This document shows, piece by piece, positions 31,621-40,430 of a stretch of 64,000 nt of DNA (the stretch's first letter is position 1; each line of letters begins with the position of its first letter). Position numbers and translations under genes: made by a program. The stretch is from the NCBI RefSeq assembly GCF_001027285.1, contig NZ_CP011509.1, positions 6,038,501 through 6,102,500 of the forward strand, given 5' to 3'. The stretch is from Archangium gephyra (GTDB lineage Bacteria > Myxococcota > Myxococcia > Myxococcales > Myxococcaceae). A model generated the notes under the pieces. That model saw only the letters and a program-made list of their open reading frames with translations, did not search any database and was not told the origin of the DNA.

Positions 31621-32994
31621 CTACGCGCGGCGGACGAGCTCCAGCACGGCCTCGCGGACGTAGCGGTCGAACCAGCCCCAGGGCGACGCGGGGAGCCCGG
31701 CGAGCCGTTCCAGCTCCGCCCGGGGCATGCGCAGCAGGGCGAGGCCGGTGCGGCTCAGCTCGAGCCAGGCGCGCAGCATCCGCTTCTCCTCGCGCCGCAT
31801 GAGGACGCAGCTGCGGGCATTGTGGGCGAGCGTCTCCTCGCGCAGCAGCCGCTCATCCTCCTCGAAGGAGGTGTCGAAGGCGGCGAGCCGGGCCTCACAG
31901 GCCGCGCCCAGGGCGCGCAGGACACGCTCCTCGTTGGCCACACCCAGCGGCTTGATGGAGCCCAGGCCCGACAGGAGCCGGGGCGCGAGCCTGGGCAGCT
32001 CGAGGGGCGCCGCACAGGCCACGCGCAGGAAGGAGAACATCCGCTGGGTGGACGCGTGCTCGTACTGGAGCGGCACCTTGAAGGGCTGGCGCGCGGTGGG
32101 AGACGAGAGTCCGAGCAGCTTCTGCTTGCCGGAGGCCAGCGCGGTCCCCTCGGGGAGACCGAGGGAGAGGAAGACCTCGTCCTGCTCGTTGTTGCTGGCC
32201 ACGAAGCCGAAGTGGAGCAGGAGCAGATCATTGCTCTTGGCGCCGTAGCTGTCGTGAATCTCCAGGCCGGTGGCCACGGCGTTCTGGGCGGTCATCACGA
32301 AGAACTGACCATCGGCCGAGGTGTCCCACAGCACGTCGGGAGGCCGGCGGTGGTTGAGCATGTCCGCCAGCGGGACGAGGGCGCGCCCCTGGAGTCCGCC
32401 CACCTTGAGGCCGAAGTTGCGGGAGGAGACGGAGAGCCGGGCCCAGATGAACTCCTCGGCGGAGAAGCGCTCGTAGCCGGGGACCTTCTGGCAGAGCAGG
32501 GCGTGGTCCTGCCGGAGCGTGTAGCCCTGGAACTCCAACAGCGTGAGCAGGAAGGAGCCCTTGAGGAGGGCGCGTTCGGCGTCACTGAAGAAGAGGGGGA
32601 CGTGGGGGAAGGCCTCGGGGAGGGTGTCCACGTAGGGCTTCCAGAAGGAGTCGGGCCGCTGCTTCTCCTGGAGGAGGAAGGAGGCGAGGTACAGCTCCTC
32701 GTTGTCCGGGTTGACGTGGGACTGGAGCAGGCGCCCGATGTCGGAGCTCTTCGCGACGTCGAGGGTGAGGAGGTGGCTGCGAGGCACCTGGAGGACCGCC
32801 TCACCCTTGGCGATATCGGCCAGGGCGAGCACGGAGCGCTCCCCATTCTCCTGCCGGACGACGTGCAGTTTGGGGAAGCGGGCTCCGCCGTTCTCGAGCC
32901 AGCGCAGCAGGGTGGCGAGCTTCTGGTCCGAGTCCTCGGGGGAGGTTCTCAGTCCGGACGGAGGGGGGGCGGCCGATGGATGGGCGAGGCTCAT
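31621..32994 (-). CDS. SET-domain protein lysine methyltransferase (LSMT/SETD3-like)
   Basis: 457 aa. It has the split-SET layout of the Rubisco-LSMT/SETD3/SETD6 class: an N-terminal SET half (RSVLALADIAKGEAVLQVP), an intervening helical insert, then SRNFGLK, ALVPLADMLNH, and YGAKSNDLLLLHFGFV, the SAM/peptide-binding NH and YG motifs, followed by a substrate-binding alpha domain. Such enzymes methylate protein lysine or histidine and are chiefly eukaryotic. ATG 32994 is preferred over the in-frame TTG 33006. Its stop is two bases from the stop of the convergent kinase-like gene. Target unknown. Confidence 0.85.
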   Translation of the reverse strand: MSLAHPSAAPPPSGLRTSPEDSDQKLATLLRWLENGGARFPKLHVVRQENGERSVLALADIAKGEAVLQVPRSHLLTLDVAKSSDIGRLLQSHVNPDNEELYLASFLLQEKQRPDSFWKPYVDTLPEAFPHVPLFFSDAERALLKGSFLLTLLEFQGYTLRQDHALLCQKVPGYERFSAEEFIWARLSVSSRNFGLKVGGLQGRALVPLADMLNHRRPPDVLWDTSADGQFFVMTAQNAVATGLEIHDSYGAKSNDLLLLHFGFVASNNEQDEVFLSLGLPEGTALASGKQKLLGLSSPTARQPFKVPLQYEHASTQRMFSFLRVACAAPLELPRLAPRLLSGLGSIKPLGVANEERVLRALGAACEARLAAFDTSFEEDERLLREETLAHNARSCVLMRREEKRMLRAWLELSRTGLALLRMPRAELERLAGLPASPWGWFDRYVREAVLELVRRA

Positions 32995-33025
32995 GGAAGG
33001 GCGCAAAGAGGACGCTCAACCCCGT

Positions 33026-34006
33026 TTACTGGGCGAGGCCGTCCAGGACTTCGGAGAGGGAGGTGGCGTTCAGGGAACGATCGAACCAGCGGTCGAGGGT
33101 CGCCAGGTCCGTACAGGTGAGGATTCGCTGCCGGGCGGCCTCGTCGACCTGTACGCCCCTCGCGGTGAGAATTCTCAGGATGTACTCGGCACGCCCCAGG
33201 GTCAGGCCTTTCCGGACTCCCCGCTCGATCATTTCCTCGGCCCAGCTGCCCATCAACTCCTCCGCGCGTTGCCCATCCAGCACTGAATGTAACACCCGCC
33301 TCGCCGCTGTGTGGACGGCCGCGTCCCCCTCTACCCACAGCAGGTAGCGAATGACCACCACCAGATGCTCGGCTCCCTCGGCGTCTGCGTGCACCTGTGC
33401 GAAGAGCGCCGTCCAGTCCGGTAGCTTCCGGGCCAGCTCTGGGGTGCGTCCGTAGCGCAGCACCAGCCAGGCCAGGCGGGCCAGCGGTGGTCCGGAGCGC
33501 GCTCGCAGCGCCTCTTCCCGCTCGGCCGTCAGGTCGTCCAGCAGGTACTCGAAGCGCGGCACCAGCGTTCGCCACTGCTCCCCTGGAAGCTCGAAGAGCT
33601 CCTCCACCCGGCGCGGCGCCGTCCAGGCTCCATCCACCCCGTGGTACATGACGAGCGGAATGATGACCGGCAGCCGCGAGCTCTCCGGGTGTTCCGTCCG
33701 CCAGCGCTCCACCTGGCGCACCACGTAGCGCAGCATGCGCAGCGCCATCCATCGGTCCACGGACGACTGATGTTCCAGCAGCACGTACAGCAGCAATGGC
33801 TGGCCCGTGCGCAGTCGAGCCGTGAAGAGCAGGTCGCTCTCGGTCTCGCGCAACTCCGGGTCCACCACGCTGCCGGGCTCTCGCCGCAGGGACGTCCAGT
33901 CCACCTCCGAGACGACGTGCGCGGGCAGTACGGTGCGCAATTCGGCGGCGGCCCGCTCGGGGTGACCGAAGGTGTAGCGGGCGAAGAGATCATGAGGTCC
34001 AGGCAT
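33026..34006 (-). CDS. Rpn/YhgA-like PD-(D/E)XK nuclease-transposase (paralogue)
   Basis: 326 aa, closely similar along its length to the protein at 8546-9586: MPGPHDLFARYTFGHPE, VDPELRETESDLLFTARL, VLLEHQSSVD, LVMYHGVDGAW and a matching C-terminus RQRILTCTDLATLDRWF. It lacks the LEQG array. Two copies 24 kb apart indicate duplication or transposition of this gene family in the genome. The frame is open to 34069, but 34006 matches the family start. Confidence 0.85.
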   Translation of the reverse strand: MPGPHDLFARYTFGHPERAAAELRTVLPAHVVSEVDWTSLRREPGSVVDPELRETESDLLFTARLRTGQPLLLYVLLEHQSSVDRWMALRMLRYVVRQVERWRTEHPESSRLPVIIPLVMYHGVDGAWTAPRRVEELFELPGEQWRTLVPRFEYLLDDLTAEREEALRARSGPPLARLAWLVLRYGRTPELARKLPDWTALFAQVHADAEGAEHLVVVIRYLLWVEGDAAVHTAARRVLHSVLDGQRAEELMGSWAEEMIERGVRKGLTLGRAEYILRILTARGVQVDEAARQRILTCTDLATLDRWFDRSLNATSLSEVLDGLAQ

Positions 34007-34117
34007 GGCCAGCCGCGCCTCAAGCATTCGGCGGGCCAAGGACCTGGACGTGCCGGGCAGTTGATGCAACGGCAGGAGGAGGCGGCCGAGGACGCCTCCC
34101 CCGTGAGGGCTACCGGC

Positions 34118-34774
34118 TCAGGGGCTGGGAGACAGTCCCGGTCCGGCGCTCTCTTCCTGGCGCGCCAGCTCGCCCGCGGCCTTCACGGCCTGCACCAGGG
34201 CGTAGATGATGTAGATGCGGAAGATGATGCCGGCCACCGGAGGCGTGCGTCCCTCTCCCGAGAAGCTGACGAGCGTGTAGAGCGAGTCGGCGACGTAGAG
34301 GACGATGGCCAGCACCGGCGCCACGCGCGAGCGGCGGTAGGTGAAGAAGCCCAGCGTCGCGACGATGGCCCCGAAGAGGATGTTGCCGATGCCGATGCCC
34401 ATCCCCTCGAGCGCATCGGAGACGATGACCATGGCCACCACTCCGAGCAGCGTGTTGAGACCGGCCAGGAAGTAGAGCAGGTACGCGGCATTCTTCACCC
34501 GCTGCGCGGGATCCGATGCCGAGCCCGGCAGTGGCACCCCGTTGCGCAGCACGCGCAGCTCCACGTTCATCGCGCTCTGGACCAGCTGGATGTGCAGGTT
34601 GCTCCCGTCGGGCAGTGGGAACTCCACGCCCTCCTTGAGCTCCTTCTGTCCGCCCGCCACCGTGCCCACCTGCTGTCCATCCAGGGTGACCTGGAAGTTC
34701 TTCCAGGACATCCCCCAGCTCAGCTCCAGGCGCTGCGGCCCTCCCGCTTCCAATGCGAGCTTCGTCTTCGCCAT
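34118..34774 (-). CDS. membrane protein with N-terminal cytosolic beta domain
   Basis: 218 aa. The first 100 residues form a soluble beta-rich domain (LALEAGGPQRLELSWGMSWK, FQVTLDGQQVGTVAGGQKEL), then four predicted transmembrane helices (YLLYFLAGLNTLLGVVAMVI, ILFGAIVATLGFFTY, PVLAIVLYVADSLYTLVSF, AGIIFRIYIIYALVQAV) and a short charged tail. No known family is evident. It may form a small-gene group with the zinc-ribbon membrane protein 92 bases upstream (35246-34866). Confidence 0.75.
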   Translation of the reverse strand: MAKTKLALEAGGPQRLELSWGMSWKNFQVTLDGQQVGTVAGGQKELKEGVEFPLPDGSNLHIQLVQSAMNVELRVLRNGVPLPGSASDPAQRVKNAAYLLYFLAGLNTLLGVVAMVIVSDALEGMGIGIGNILFGAIVATLGFFTYRRSRVAPVLAIVLYVADSLYTLVSFSGEGRTPPVAGIIFRIYIIYALVQAVKAAGELARQEESAGPGLSPSP

Positions 34775-34865
34775 GTGCGTCCCCCCACTTGTGTCGGAAG
34801 TGAAGTCCGCGACGCTAGCCGTTTGGTGGGACGGAGCAAAGACCAGGGGCGGGGCGCCCCCCGAT

Positions 34866-35246
34866 TCATGCCCGGAGTGCGAGTCCGATCACCACGATGA
34901 CGAGCAGCGCCAGGTGGAACCAGCCCACGTTGCGCGCGAGCACGGCCACGCCCTCGCCGGAACCAGGGGCCTCGCCCCGGCGGATGGCGGCCAGCTCCTG
35001 ATGTCCGAGCACGATGGCCACGAGCCCGGGGACGAACCCGCAGAAGCCCAGCGTGGCGAAGGCCAGCGCCACGTTGGCGCGTCTCGAGGGTTTCTCCCCC
35101 AGGGCCACCTGGTGGCAGCGCAGGCAGAGCATCCGTCCCACCTGCCACCGGCGGCAGTGCTCACACACGAAGGTGCCGCACCGGCTGCAGGTGCCATCAG
35201 CGGGGCGCTCGGGATGGGTGGCGCACAGGGCGATGCTCGCATCCAT
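34866..35246 (-). CDS. small zinc-finger/DUF4190-like membrane protein
   Basis: 126 aa. The N-terminus has a B-box-like zinc ribbon (ALCATHPERPADGTCSRCGT, FVCEHCRRW, MLCLRCHQ), followed by two transmembrane helices (ALAFATLGFCGFVPGLVAIVLG and ALLVIVVIGLALR) flanking a DUF4190-like GHQELAAIRRGEAPGSG. In Myxococcota this pair of modules recurs in small inner-membrane proteins of unknown role. Confidence 0.75.
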   Translation of the reverse strand: MDASIALCATHPERPADGTCSRCGTFVCEHCRRWQVGRMLCLRCHQVALGEKPSRRANVALAFATLGFCGFVPGLVAIVLGHQELAAIRRGEAPGSGEGVAVLARNVGWFHLALLVIVVIGLALRA

Positions 35247-35370
35247 GGGCCCCTTCTACCGTCTCGCGAGGCTTGGCCGCCAGCCACCGGGCGTCCACGC
35301 CTTTTTCCTTGGTGCGGCGGCGCCAGCCACTGGAAGAATGCCTCCGCGAACGGGCAGCCCGTGAGGTTCC

Positions 35371-35622
35371 ATGAAAACGCAGGGTGTGATCAGCCGCTGG
35401 AACGATGACAAGGGCTTCGGCTTCATCCGGTCCAAGGCAGGGGGGGAAGAGGTCTTCCTGCACATCTCCGCGTTCAGCGGTGACCGGCGTCCCCAGTCCG
35501 GGGATCAGGTGCTCTTCGTCGCCGGCAAGGACGCTCAGGGCCGCCTGCGTGCCGAGCACGCCTCCCTGGCCGGGCTGGCCATCGACGAGCCGGACACCCG
35601 CCGCAAACCGCCCCCCAGGTGA
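35371..35622 (+). CDS. cold-shock domain protein
   Basis: 83 aa. The cold-shock fold is clear: GVISRWNDDKGFGFIRSKAGG with the RNP1-like KGFGFI and the RNP2-like EVFLHISAF. The last 15 residues are basic (EPDTRRKPPPR). Its stop overlaps the GTG of the DUF1294 gene (GTGA). In many proteobacteria the two domains are one polypeptide, so these two are probably a split form and likely made together. Single-strand RNA/DNA binding is expected. Confidence 0.85.
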   Translation: MKTQGVISRWNDDKGFGFIRSKAGGEEVFLHISAFSGDRRPQSGDQVLFVAGKDAQGRLRAEHASLAGLAIDEPDTRRKPPPR

Positions 35623-36035
35623 GCTGGGAACAGACGCGGCCGGAGGAGGAGAGCCGTCCGCTGCGGAAGCTGGGGGTGAAACTGGCGCTCTTCCTGGCGC
35701 TCTGCGCGCTGCCGGTCATCGGCTGTATCCGGCTCGTCCTCGCCAGGGACCTGGTCCTGGTGTGGCTGGCGTTGCAGGCGTACCCCGTGGGCAGCCTGCT
35801 GGCGTTCTTCTTCTATTGGAAGGACAAGCGGAGCGCCACGCGCGGCACCTGGCGCACGTCGGAGTCGATGCTGCACTTCTTCGAGTTCGCGGGCGGCTGG
35901 CCGGGGGCACTGATCGCCCAGCAGGTCTTCCGCCACAAGACGCGCAAGGTCTCGTTTCAGGTGGTGTTCTGGTTCATCGTGGTGGTGCATCAACTGTTCT
36001 GGGCCGGTATCGCGCTGGTGCCTGGCAAGAAGTAG
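35619..36035 (+). CDS. DUF1294 membrane protein
   Basis: 138 aa with four hydrophobic helices (LALFLALCALPVIGCIRLVL; LVWLALQAYPVGSLLAFFFY; EFAGGWPGALIAQQVF; FQVVFWFIVVVHQLFWAGIA) and the DUF1294 signature YWKDKRSAxRGxWRTSExxLHFFEFAGGWPGALIAQQ plus HKTRKVSFQ. GTG start overlaps the cold-shock gene's stop by four bases. In related bacteria DUF1294 is fused to the cold-shock domain; here they are separate but coupled. Function unknown. Confidence 0.85.
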   Translation: MSWEQTRPEEESRPLRKLGVKLALFLALCALPVIGCIRLVLARDLVLVWLALQAYPVGSLLAFFFYWKDKRSATRGTWRTSESMLHFFEFAGGWPGALIAQQVFRHKTRKVSFQVVFWFIVVVHQLFWAGIALVPGKK

Positions 36036-36225
36036 ACGGCCCGCGGCGTGCTGCCACCTCGGGAAGACGCTCTCGAAGTGAACACAGTACGCGCCCCGCA
36101 CGCTGACCAAAGGACGATACACCTCACCCTGTCGCGGATGTCATTGCATCCCCTCGCACCGCGGCGGCTATATCCCTCCCTGTCTACGCGGGGCACCCGC
36201 TCCGCATACACAGCCGGGGGGAATC

Positions 36226-37161
36226 ATGCGCAATCCATCCATCCACACCACGCAGCGCACCGTCCTGGTCCTCGGGGCCCGAGGGACCGTTGGCAGAGAA
36301 GTCACCCGGGCCTTGCTGGACGCGGGGGCGCGCGTGCGCATCCTCACGCGCTCCTCGAACGGACTCGCCCACCTGCCCGACACCGTGGAGCGGCTGGTGG
36401 GAGACGTACGGGATCGCGCCTGTCTCGCGCGGGCCATGGACGGCGTGGCCTCCGCCTTCTACTCCTCCCCGCACGAGGCGGACGAGGAGCAGCTGGCCCG
36501 CAACGTCGTGGACGCGTGCGAGACGGCGGGCGCGCGCCTCGTCTTCGTGGGGGTCCATGCGGACGGACCGAACCGCCTGGTACGTGCCCTCAAGCGGGGG
36601 GCGTTCGGCCGCCTGGCACCGCATTACCGGCCGAAATTCGGCATCTCCGAGCGCGTCCGCTGCTCACGGGCCCATCCGGTCCTGCTCATGCCCTCCAACT
36701 TCTGCCAGAACGACGAGCTGTTCCGCGAGCAGTTGCTGGAAGGCATCTTCTCCCAGCCGCTGGGCCATCGGGGCCTCAACCGGGTGGACGTGCGTGACGT
36801 GGGCGACGCCGCGGCCCGGGTGATGCTCGATCCATCCATCCCCTCGGGGACGTACCCGGTGGACGGGCCCGCGACCTTCTCGGGGCCCGCGTGCGCGGCG
36901 GTGTGGAGCGCCGCGCTGGGCCGCGAGGTGCGCTACACCGGTGACGACGAGCAGACCTGGACGCGCCCGTTGCGCGAGCGCCTCTCGGGTCGCAAGCAGG
37001 AGGATTTCCTCAAGACCTACCAGATGATCTCGCGCTTCTACGTGCCGACCGATCCCCGCAGCGTCGCACGCACCACGGAACTGCTCGGCCATCCTCCCCG
37101 GAGCTACGGGGAGTACGTCCGGGACACGCTCGCCCGGTGGCGCTCGGCCGCGGCGGCCTGA
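36226..37161 (+). CDS. NmrA-like NAD(P)-binding protein
   Basis: 311 aa. TVLVLGARGTVGREVTRALL is the Rossmann dinucleotide motif GxxGxxG; the second strand ends ILTRSSN; VERLVGDVRD and PSNFCQND follow the NmrA/SDR-a5 pattern, and no catalytic YxxxK is visible, so it may sense redox or act as an atypical reductase or quinone/ether metabolism enzyme. Monocistronic, preceded by GGGGGAATC. Cytosolic. Confidence 0.8.
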   Translation: MRNPSIHTTQRTVLVLGARGTVGREVTRALLDAGARVRILTRSSNGLAHLPDTVERLVGDVRDRACLARAMDGVASAFYSSPHEADEEQLARNVVDACETAGARLVFVGVHADGPNRLVRALKRGAFGRLAPHYRPKFGISERVRCSRAHPVLLMPSNFCQNDELFREQLLEGIFSQPLGHRGLNRVDVRDVGDAAARVMLDPSIPSGTYPVDGPATFSGPACAAVWSAALGREVRYTGDDEQTWTRPLRERLSGRKQEDFLKTYQMISRFYVPTDPRSVARTTELLGHPPRSYGEYVRDTLARWRSAAAA

Positions 37162-37291
37162 AGCGCTCGTTCACGGCAACTCGCGCCGGGAACGAGGAGG
37201 GTCTTTGTCTCCAGAGGGGGCGTCGCCTACGGTCGCACGCGCCATGAGCGCGTACAACGACCTCGGGTCCACAACCAAAGGAGCTCTCCTC

Positions 37292-39433
37292 ATGCAGTGG
37301 CGTCAATCTCTTCTCGTCCTGGCTTTGGCCGGTGTCCTGTCCTCCTGCCGTGATGGCAACGGCGGGGGAGGGGAGCCCGATCCGCAGCCGCCGGCACCCG
37401 AGCCCGCGGCCTACCGGGTGACGGTCGGCACCGCGGCGGCTCGAGCCGACAGCCGTCTGGCCTGCTTCAAGGGCAACGGTGAGGCCGAGTGTGGTCTGCG
37501 TCTGTATCAGATCATGGTCGAGGCCTTCGTCGATGGCGACAGCACCGCGGATTACAACACCGGCTATGGCACCAGCCCGCACAAGGGTGACCTGCAAGGG
37601 GTCATCAACAGCCTCGATTACATCCAATCGACCGGCGTGAACGCCATCTGGCTCACCCCGATCTTCAAGAGCGTGCGCGTGGCCGGGCAGAGCGACTGGG
37701 CCGATCGTCTCGATGCCACCGGCTACTTCGCCTCGGACTACTTCAACGTCGACCCCCACTTCGGCACCAATGACAAGCTGAAGGAGCTGGTGGCCGCCGC
37801 CCATGCCCGAGGGCTGTATGTGTTTCTCGATGGCGTGTTCGGTCACTTCAAGAGCAATGCCCAGGATTACGCCTCACCGCTGGGCCGCAAGGTCTCCACT
37901 ACCGGCTCGGCCCAGGGGGACACCGGGCGGTCCGCCGTCTATCCGGACGACCTCGAGTTCTTCAAGGAGGTCGCCGCGCACTGGGTGACCGAGTACAAGA
38001 TCGACGGCTGGCGCCTGGATCAGGCCTATCAGGTGCCGGTGCAGTACTGGGACGATCTTCGCACCGCCGTCGCCGAAGCCGCGGCCACCGCGAGCTACAC
38101 CAATCGGGCCGGCCAGACGGTCCATCCTCTGGGCTACATGGTGGGGGAGATCTGGCGGAGCGCGGGGGAGATCTCCGACCAGGGTTATGGCACCACCGCG
38201 AGCCCCGGGCTGCTGTCCGTGTTCGATTTCCCCATGCGCTACAGCCTGGTGCAATCGCTCGCCGTCGAGGAGAGTGGCAGTGGCAACCGCGCGGCGAACA
38301 ATCTGCATGCCGGTTATTTGAGCCACCTGGCCTACCCCGCCCATGCCATGCCGAACCTGATGCTGACCAACCATGACGTGGTCCGCTTCGGTGATCTCCT
38401 CCAGCGGGGCTCCCTGGCGGACCCCACGGGCGAGACCTACTGGGCACGGCACAAAGCCGCCTTCAGCTTCATGGCCTCGTACAGCGGTCCCATCACCCTC
38501 TACTACGGCGACGAGCTCGGCCAGGAGCTGCCGGGTTTCGCGGCTCGCGACAGCAGCTCGACCTGTGCCATCAACGGCCGCTGCGATGACCATGTCTCCC
38601 GCACCTCCGCCATCGTGGAGGGCGTTGCGTCCACCGTCGGCGGTACGCCCGCGGTGCTCTCGGCCGAACAGGCCAGCCTGAAGAGCCACGTGGCCGCGTT
38701 GATGGCCTTGCGCGACGCCCACCCGGCGCTGGCCAATGGCAGCCGCACACACATCTTCTCGGACACGAACCTCTACATCGATCGCAAGGACAAGGGCTCC
38801 GACAACGTCCTGTACGTGTTGAACACCAAGGCGGAGCCGGCGGTGGTCACGATCGCCGGGACGGCCATCGGGAGCGCTGGGGCACTCCTCGGGCTGCTGG
38901 ATGGGGCCGAGGTGGTGGGCTCCGGTGGCAACTACGAGATCCGGCTGAAGCCGTTCGAGGCCAGGTTCTTCGACATCGCCTCGCCGACGGCCGAGGGCCC
39001 TCGGACGGGCGCGGGGAGTGAGCTCTCGGGCGAGGGACCGCTGGCCGACTGCCACACGCCGGCCGTCGAGGGGCTCGGCCCCCTCAACAAGGAGATGTTC
39101 ATCCGGGGCAGCTATGCCGGCGGAGACAACTTCGGCGCGACGCCGGCCAGCCGCCGCTTCGCCTACAAGGGCAACAACCTCTACCAGGTGGTGGTCCATG
39201 AGCCGGTGCCCACCGCCTACACCTTCAAGTTCGCCAGCGCGGATTGGTCGAAGGAGTTCGCGGTGCGCAGCTCCGCCGCGGTGGTGATCGCCACGGAGCA
39301 GACCATGGCGGTCGCCGCGGGCAGCGGCACGGAGTCGTCGCTCGCCATCCCGGAAGCCGGTGACTACGTGTTCAGCTTCCGCATCAACGCCACCCAGACG
39401 GGCGGCGAGATGATGGTGAGCCAGTGCCAGTGA
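37292..39433 (+). CDS. secreted GH13 alpha-amylase-family lipoprotein
   Basis: 713 aa; signal VLALAGVLSSC gives lipidated Cys19. GH13 TIM barrel: FLDGVFGHF (region I), DGWRLDQAY (nucleophile Asp, about residue 242), MVGEIW (acid/base Glu, about 283), LTNHDVV (stabilising Asp, about 359). Domain C follows, and residues about 600-713 resemble an alpha-glucan-binding or linker beta domain (FIRGSYAGGDNFG, YKGNNLYQVVVHE, TAYTFKFASADW). It should hydrolyse or trans-glycosylate alpha-glucans at the cell surface. AAGGAG lies 9 bases before the ATG. A hairpin follows at 39458-39490. Confidence 0.88.
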   Translation: MQWRQSLLVLALAGVLSSCRDGNGGGGEPDPQPPAPEPAAYRVTVGTAAARADSRLACFKGNGEAECGLRLYQIMVEAFVDGDSTADYNTGYGTSPHKGDLQGVINSLDYIQSTGVNAIWLTPIFKSVRVAGQSDWADRLDATGYFASDYFNVDPHFGTNDKLKELVAAAHARGLYVFLDGVFGHFKSNAQDYASPLGRKVSTTGSAQGDTGRSAVYPDDLEFFKEVAAHWVTEYKIDGWRLDQAYQVPVQYWDDLRTAVAEAAATASYTNRAGQTVHPLGYMVGEIWRSAGEISDQGYGTTASPGLLSVFDFPMRYSLVQSLAVEESGSGNRAANNLHAGYLSHLAYPAHAMPNLMLTNHDVVRFGDLLQRGSLADPTGETYWARHKAAFSFMASYSGPITLYYGDELGQELPGFAARDSSSTCAINGRCDDHVSRTSAIVEGVASTVGGTPAVLSAEQASLKSHVAALMALRDAHPALANGSRTHIFSDTNLYIDRKDKGSDNVLYVLNTKAEPAVVTIAGTAIGSAGALLGLLDGAEVVGSGGNYEIRLKPFEARFFDIASPTAEGPRTGAGSELSGEGPLADCHTPAVEGLGPLNKEMFIRGSYAGGDNFGATPASRRFAYKGNNLYQVVVHEPVPTAYTFKFASADWSKEFAVRSSAAVVIATEQTMAVAAGSGTESSLAIPEAGDYVFSFRINATQTGGEMMVSQCQ

Positions 39434-39457
39434 CTCACGGAGGATGAGTGCGAGACG

Positions 39458-39490
39458 GCGGAAGAGGGTCTCCCGCGAGGCCCTCTCCGC
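39458..39490 (+). terminator. hairpin downstream of the amylase gene
   Basis: GCGG-a-AGAGGG pairs with CCCTCT-CCGC across a 12-base loop, about 25 bases past the amylase stop, followed by GGGGCTTTCT. A weak T-tract makes this a probable, imperfect terminator. Confidence 0.5.
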
Positions 39491-39585
39491 TGACGGGGCT
39501 TTCTCGACTTAATGCGTCATCCAGGCCAGGTGGTGATTGTCCACCCTCCATGGAAACGAGGAAATCGAGTCTTTAAACGTAAGTC

Positions 39586-39613
39586 TTGTAAAGCGATGAT
39601 TTCCGTGTAGAGT
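39586..39613 (+). promoter_or_regulatory. possible sigma-70-type promoter
   Basis: TTGTAA (39586-39591), 16 bases, TAGAGT (39608-39613), inside an unusually AT-rich stretch (39530-39610) 44 bases upstream of the small secreted protein gene. Match to consensus is moderate. Confidence 0.35.
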
Positions 39614-39656
39614 GCCGCGCGTTCCTACGGCACTCCTTCCCCCCCATGGAGCAGTC

Positions 39657-39968
39657 ATGGCTTTGAACAAGCGGAAGTTCCTCGTTGGCGCCGCGCTGGC
39701 CTCGGCCGCTGTGCTGTCCACGGCCGCGTATGCCCAGGTCCCCCCGGACCACTGCATCAATGTCTGTCAGAGCGCGAGCTTCTACGCGGGCTACAACAGC
39801 GCGAGCGGCCCGTATGGCTTCAAGCGGACCCTGTTCTACGGTGACAAGGTCGGTCACACGCGCGGCTCGCACCCCGTCTACAACGGCTGGGCGGCGTCCT
39901 TCGACTACGGCCCGAACGACTGGGGCTACATGCGCTACGAGTGCCTCGGTGGCTGGGGCTCCTGGTAA
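39657..39968 (+). CDS. small secreted SH3-like protein
   Basis: 103 aa. A twin-basic-like signal (MALNKRKFLVGAALASAAVLS...AYA/QVPP) is followed by about 75 residues rich in Tyr, Gly and Trp with a CINVCQSASFY opening and FKRTLFYGDKVGH and CLGGWGSW, resembling a bacterial SH3b fold stabilised by cysteines. Family not named. Followed 52 bases later by a second protein of the same layout. Confidence 0.7.
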   Translation: MALNKRKFLVGAALASAAVLSTAAYAQVPPDHCINVCQSASFYAGYNSASGPYGFKRTLFYGDKVGHTRGSHPVYNGWAASFDYGPNDWGYMRYECLGGWGSW

Positions 39969-40020
39969 TCCGGCGTCCCCTCCCGGCATCAATCCCTTTC
40001 ACTGAATCGAGGAGCCGATC

Positions 40021-40305
40021 ATGCGCTTGAACCGCACTGCCATTGCCGTTGCCTCGCTGCTCGTCGCGGGTATCGCCGCCGCCGCCATTGGCCCCTACGC
40101 TCGCGCCCGCTTTGGCGTTCGCCAGACCGTCTGCGCGCAGAGCCTGTACCTGCGCGTTGCCCCCAACGACGGTGCCTGGTCGGGGACGCTGGTGTACGGT
40201 GAGACGTTCACGTCGGAGTCGCGCAGCGGCGACTACGTGTACGGCTTCGCCTACGGCCAGCTCAACCGCAAGGGCTGGGTGCAGGACGGCTGGTTCTGCA
40301 ACTGA
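40021..40305 (+). CDS. small secreted SH3-like protein (tandem neighbour)
   Basis: 94 aa. Signal peptide to about residue 30, then VRQTVCAQSLYLRVAPNDGAW, TLVYGETFTSESRSGDYVYG, WVQDGWFCN: SH3b-like repeats with two cysteines (C38-like near the start and the C-terminal Cys). It parallels the preceding gene in size, signal and layout (opening Cys, L(V/F)YG strand, Trp-Cys near the end) though overall identity is low. Together they look like a two-gene cassette of small exported proteins, probably cotranscribed. Confidence 0.7.
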   Translation: MRLNRTAIAVASLLVAGIAAAAIGPYARARFGVRQTVCAQSLYLRVAPNDGAWSGTLVYGETFTSESRSGDYVYGFAYGQLNRKGWVQDGWFCN

Positions 40306-40430
40306 GACGCAACCAGTGACGAGCTGAATGGGGCGGGCCCGGTTGCGCGATGCGCGGTCGGGCCCGCTGCCGTTTCCGCGCTGGGGTATACCCTGGCCGG
40401 GTGAGGCGTATCGCGCGAGGAGGAGGGTCG

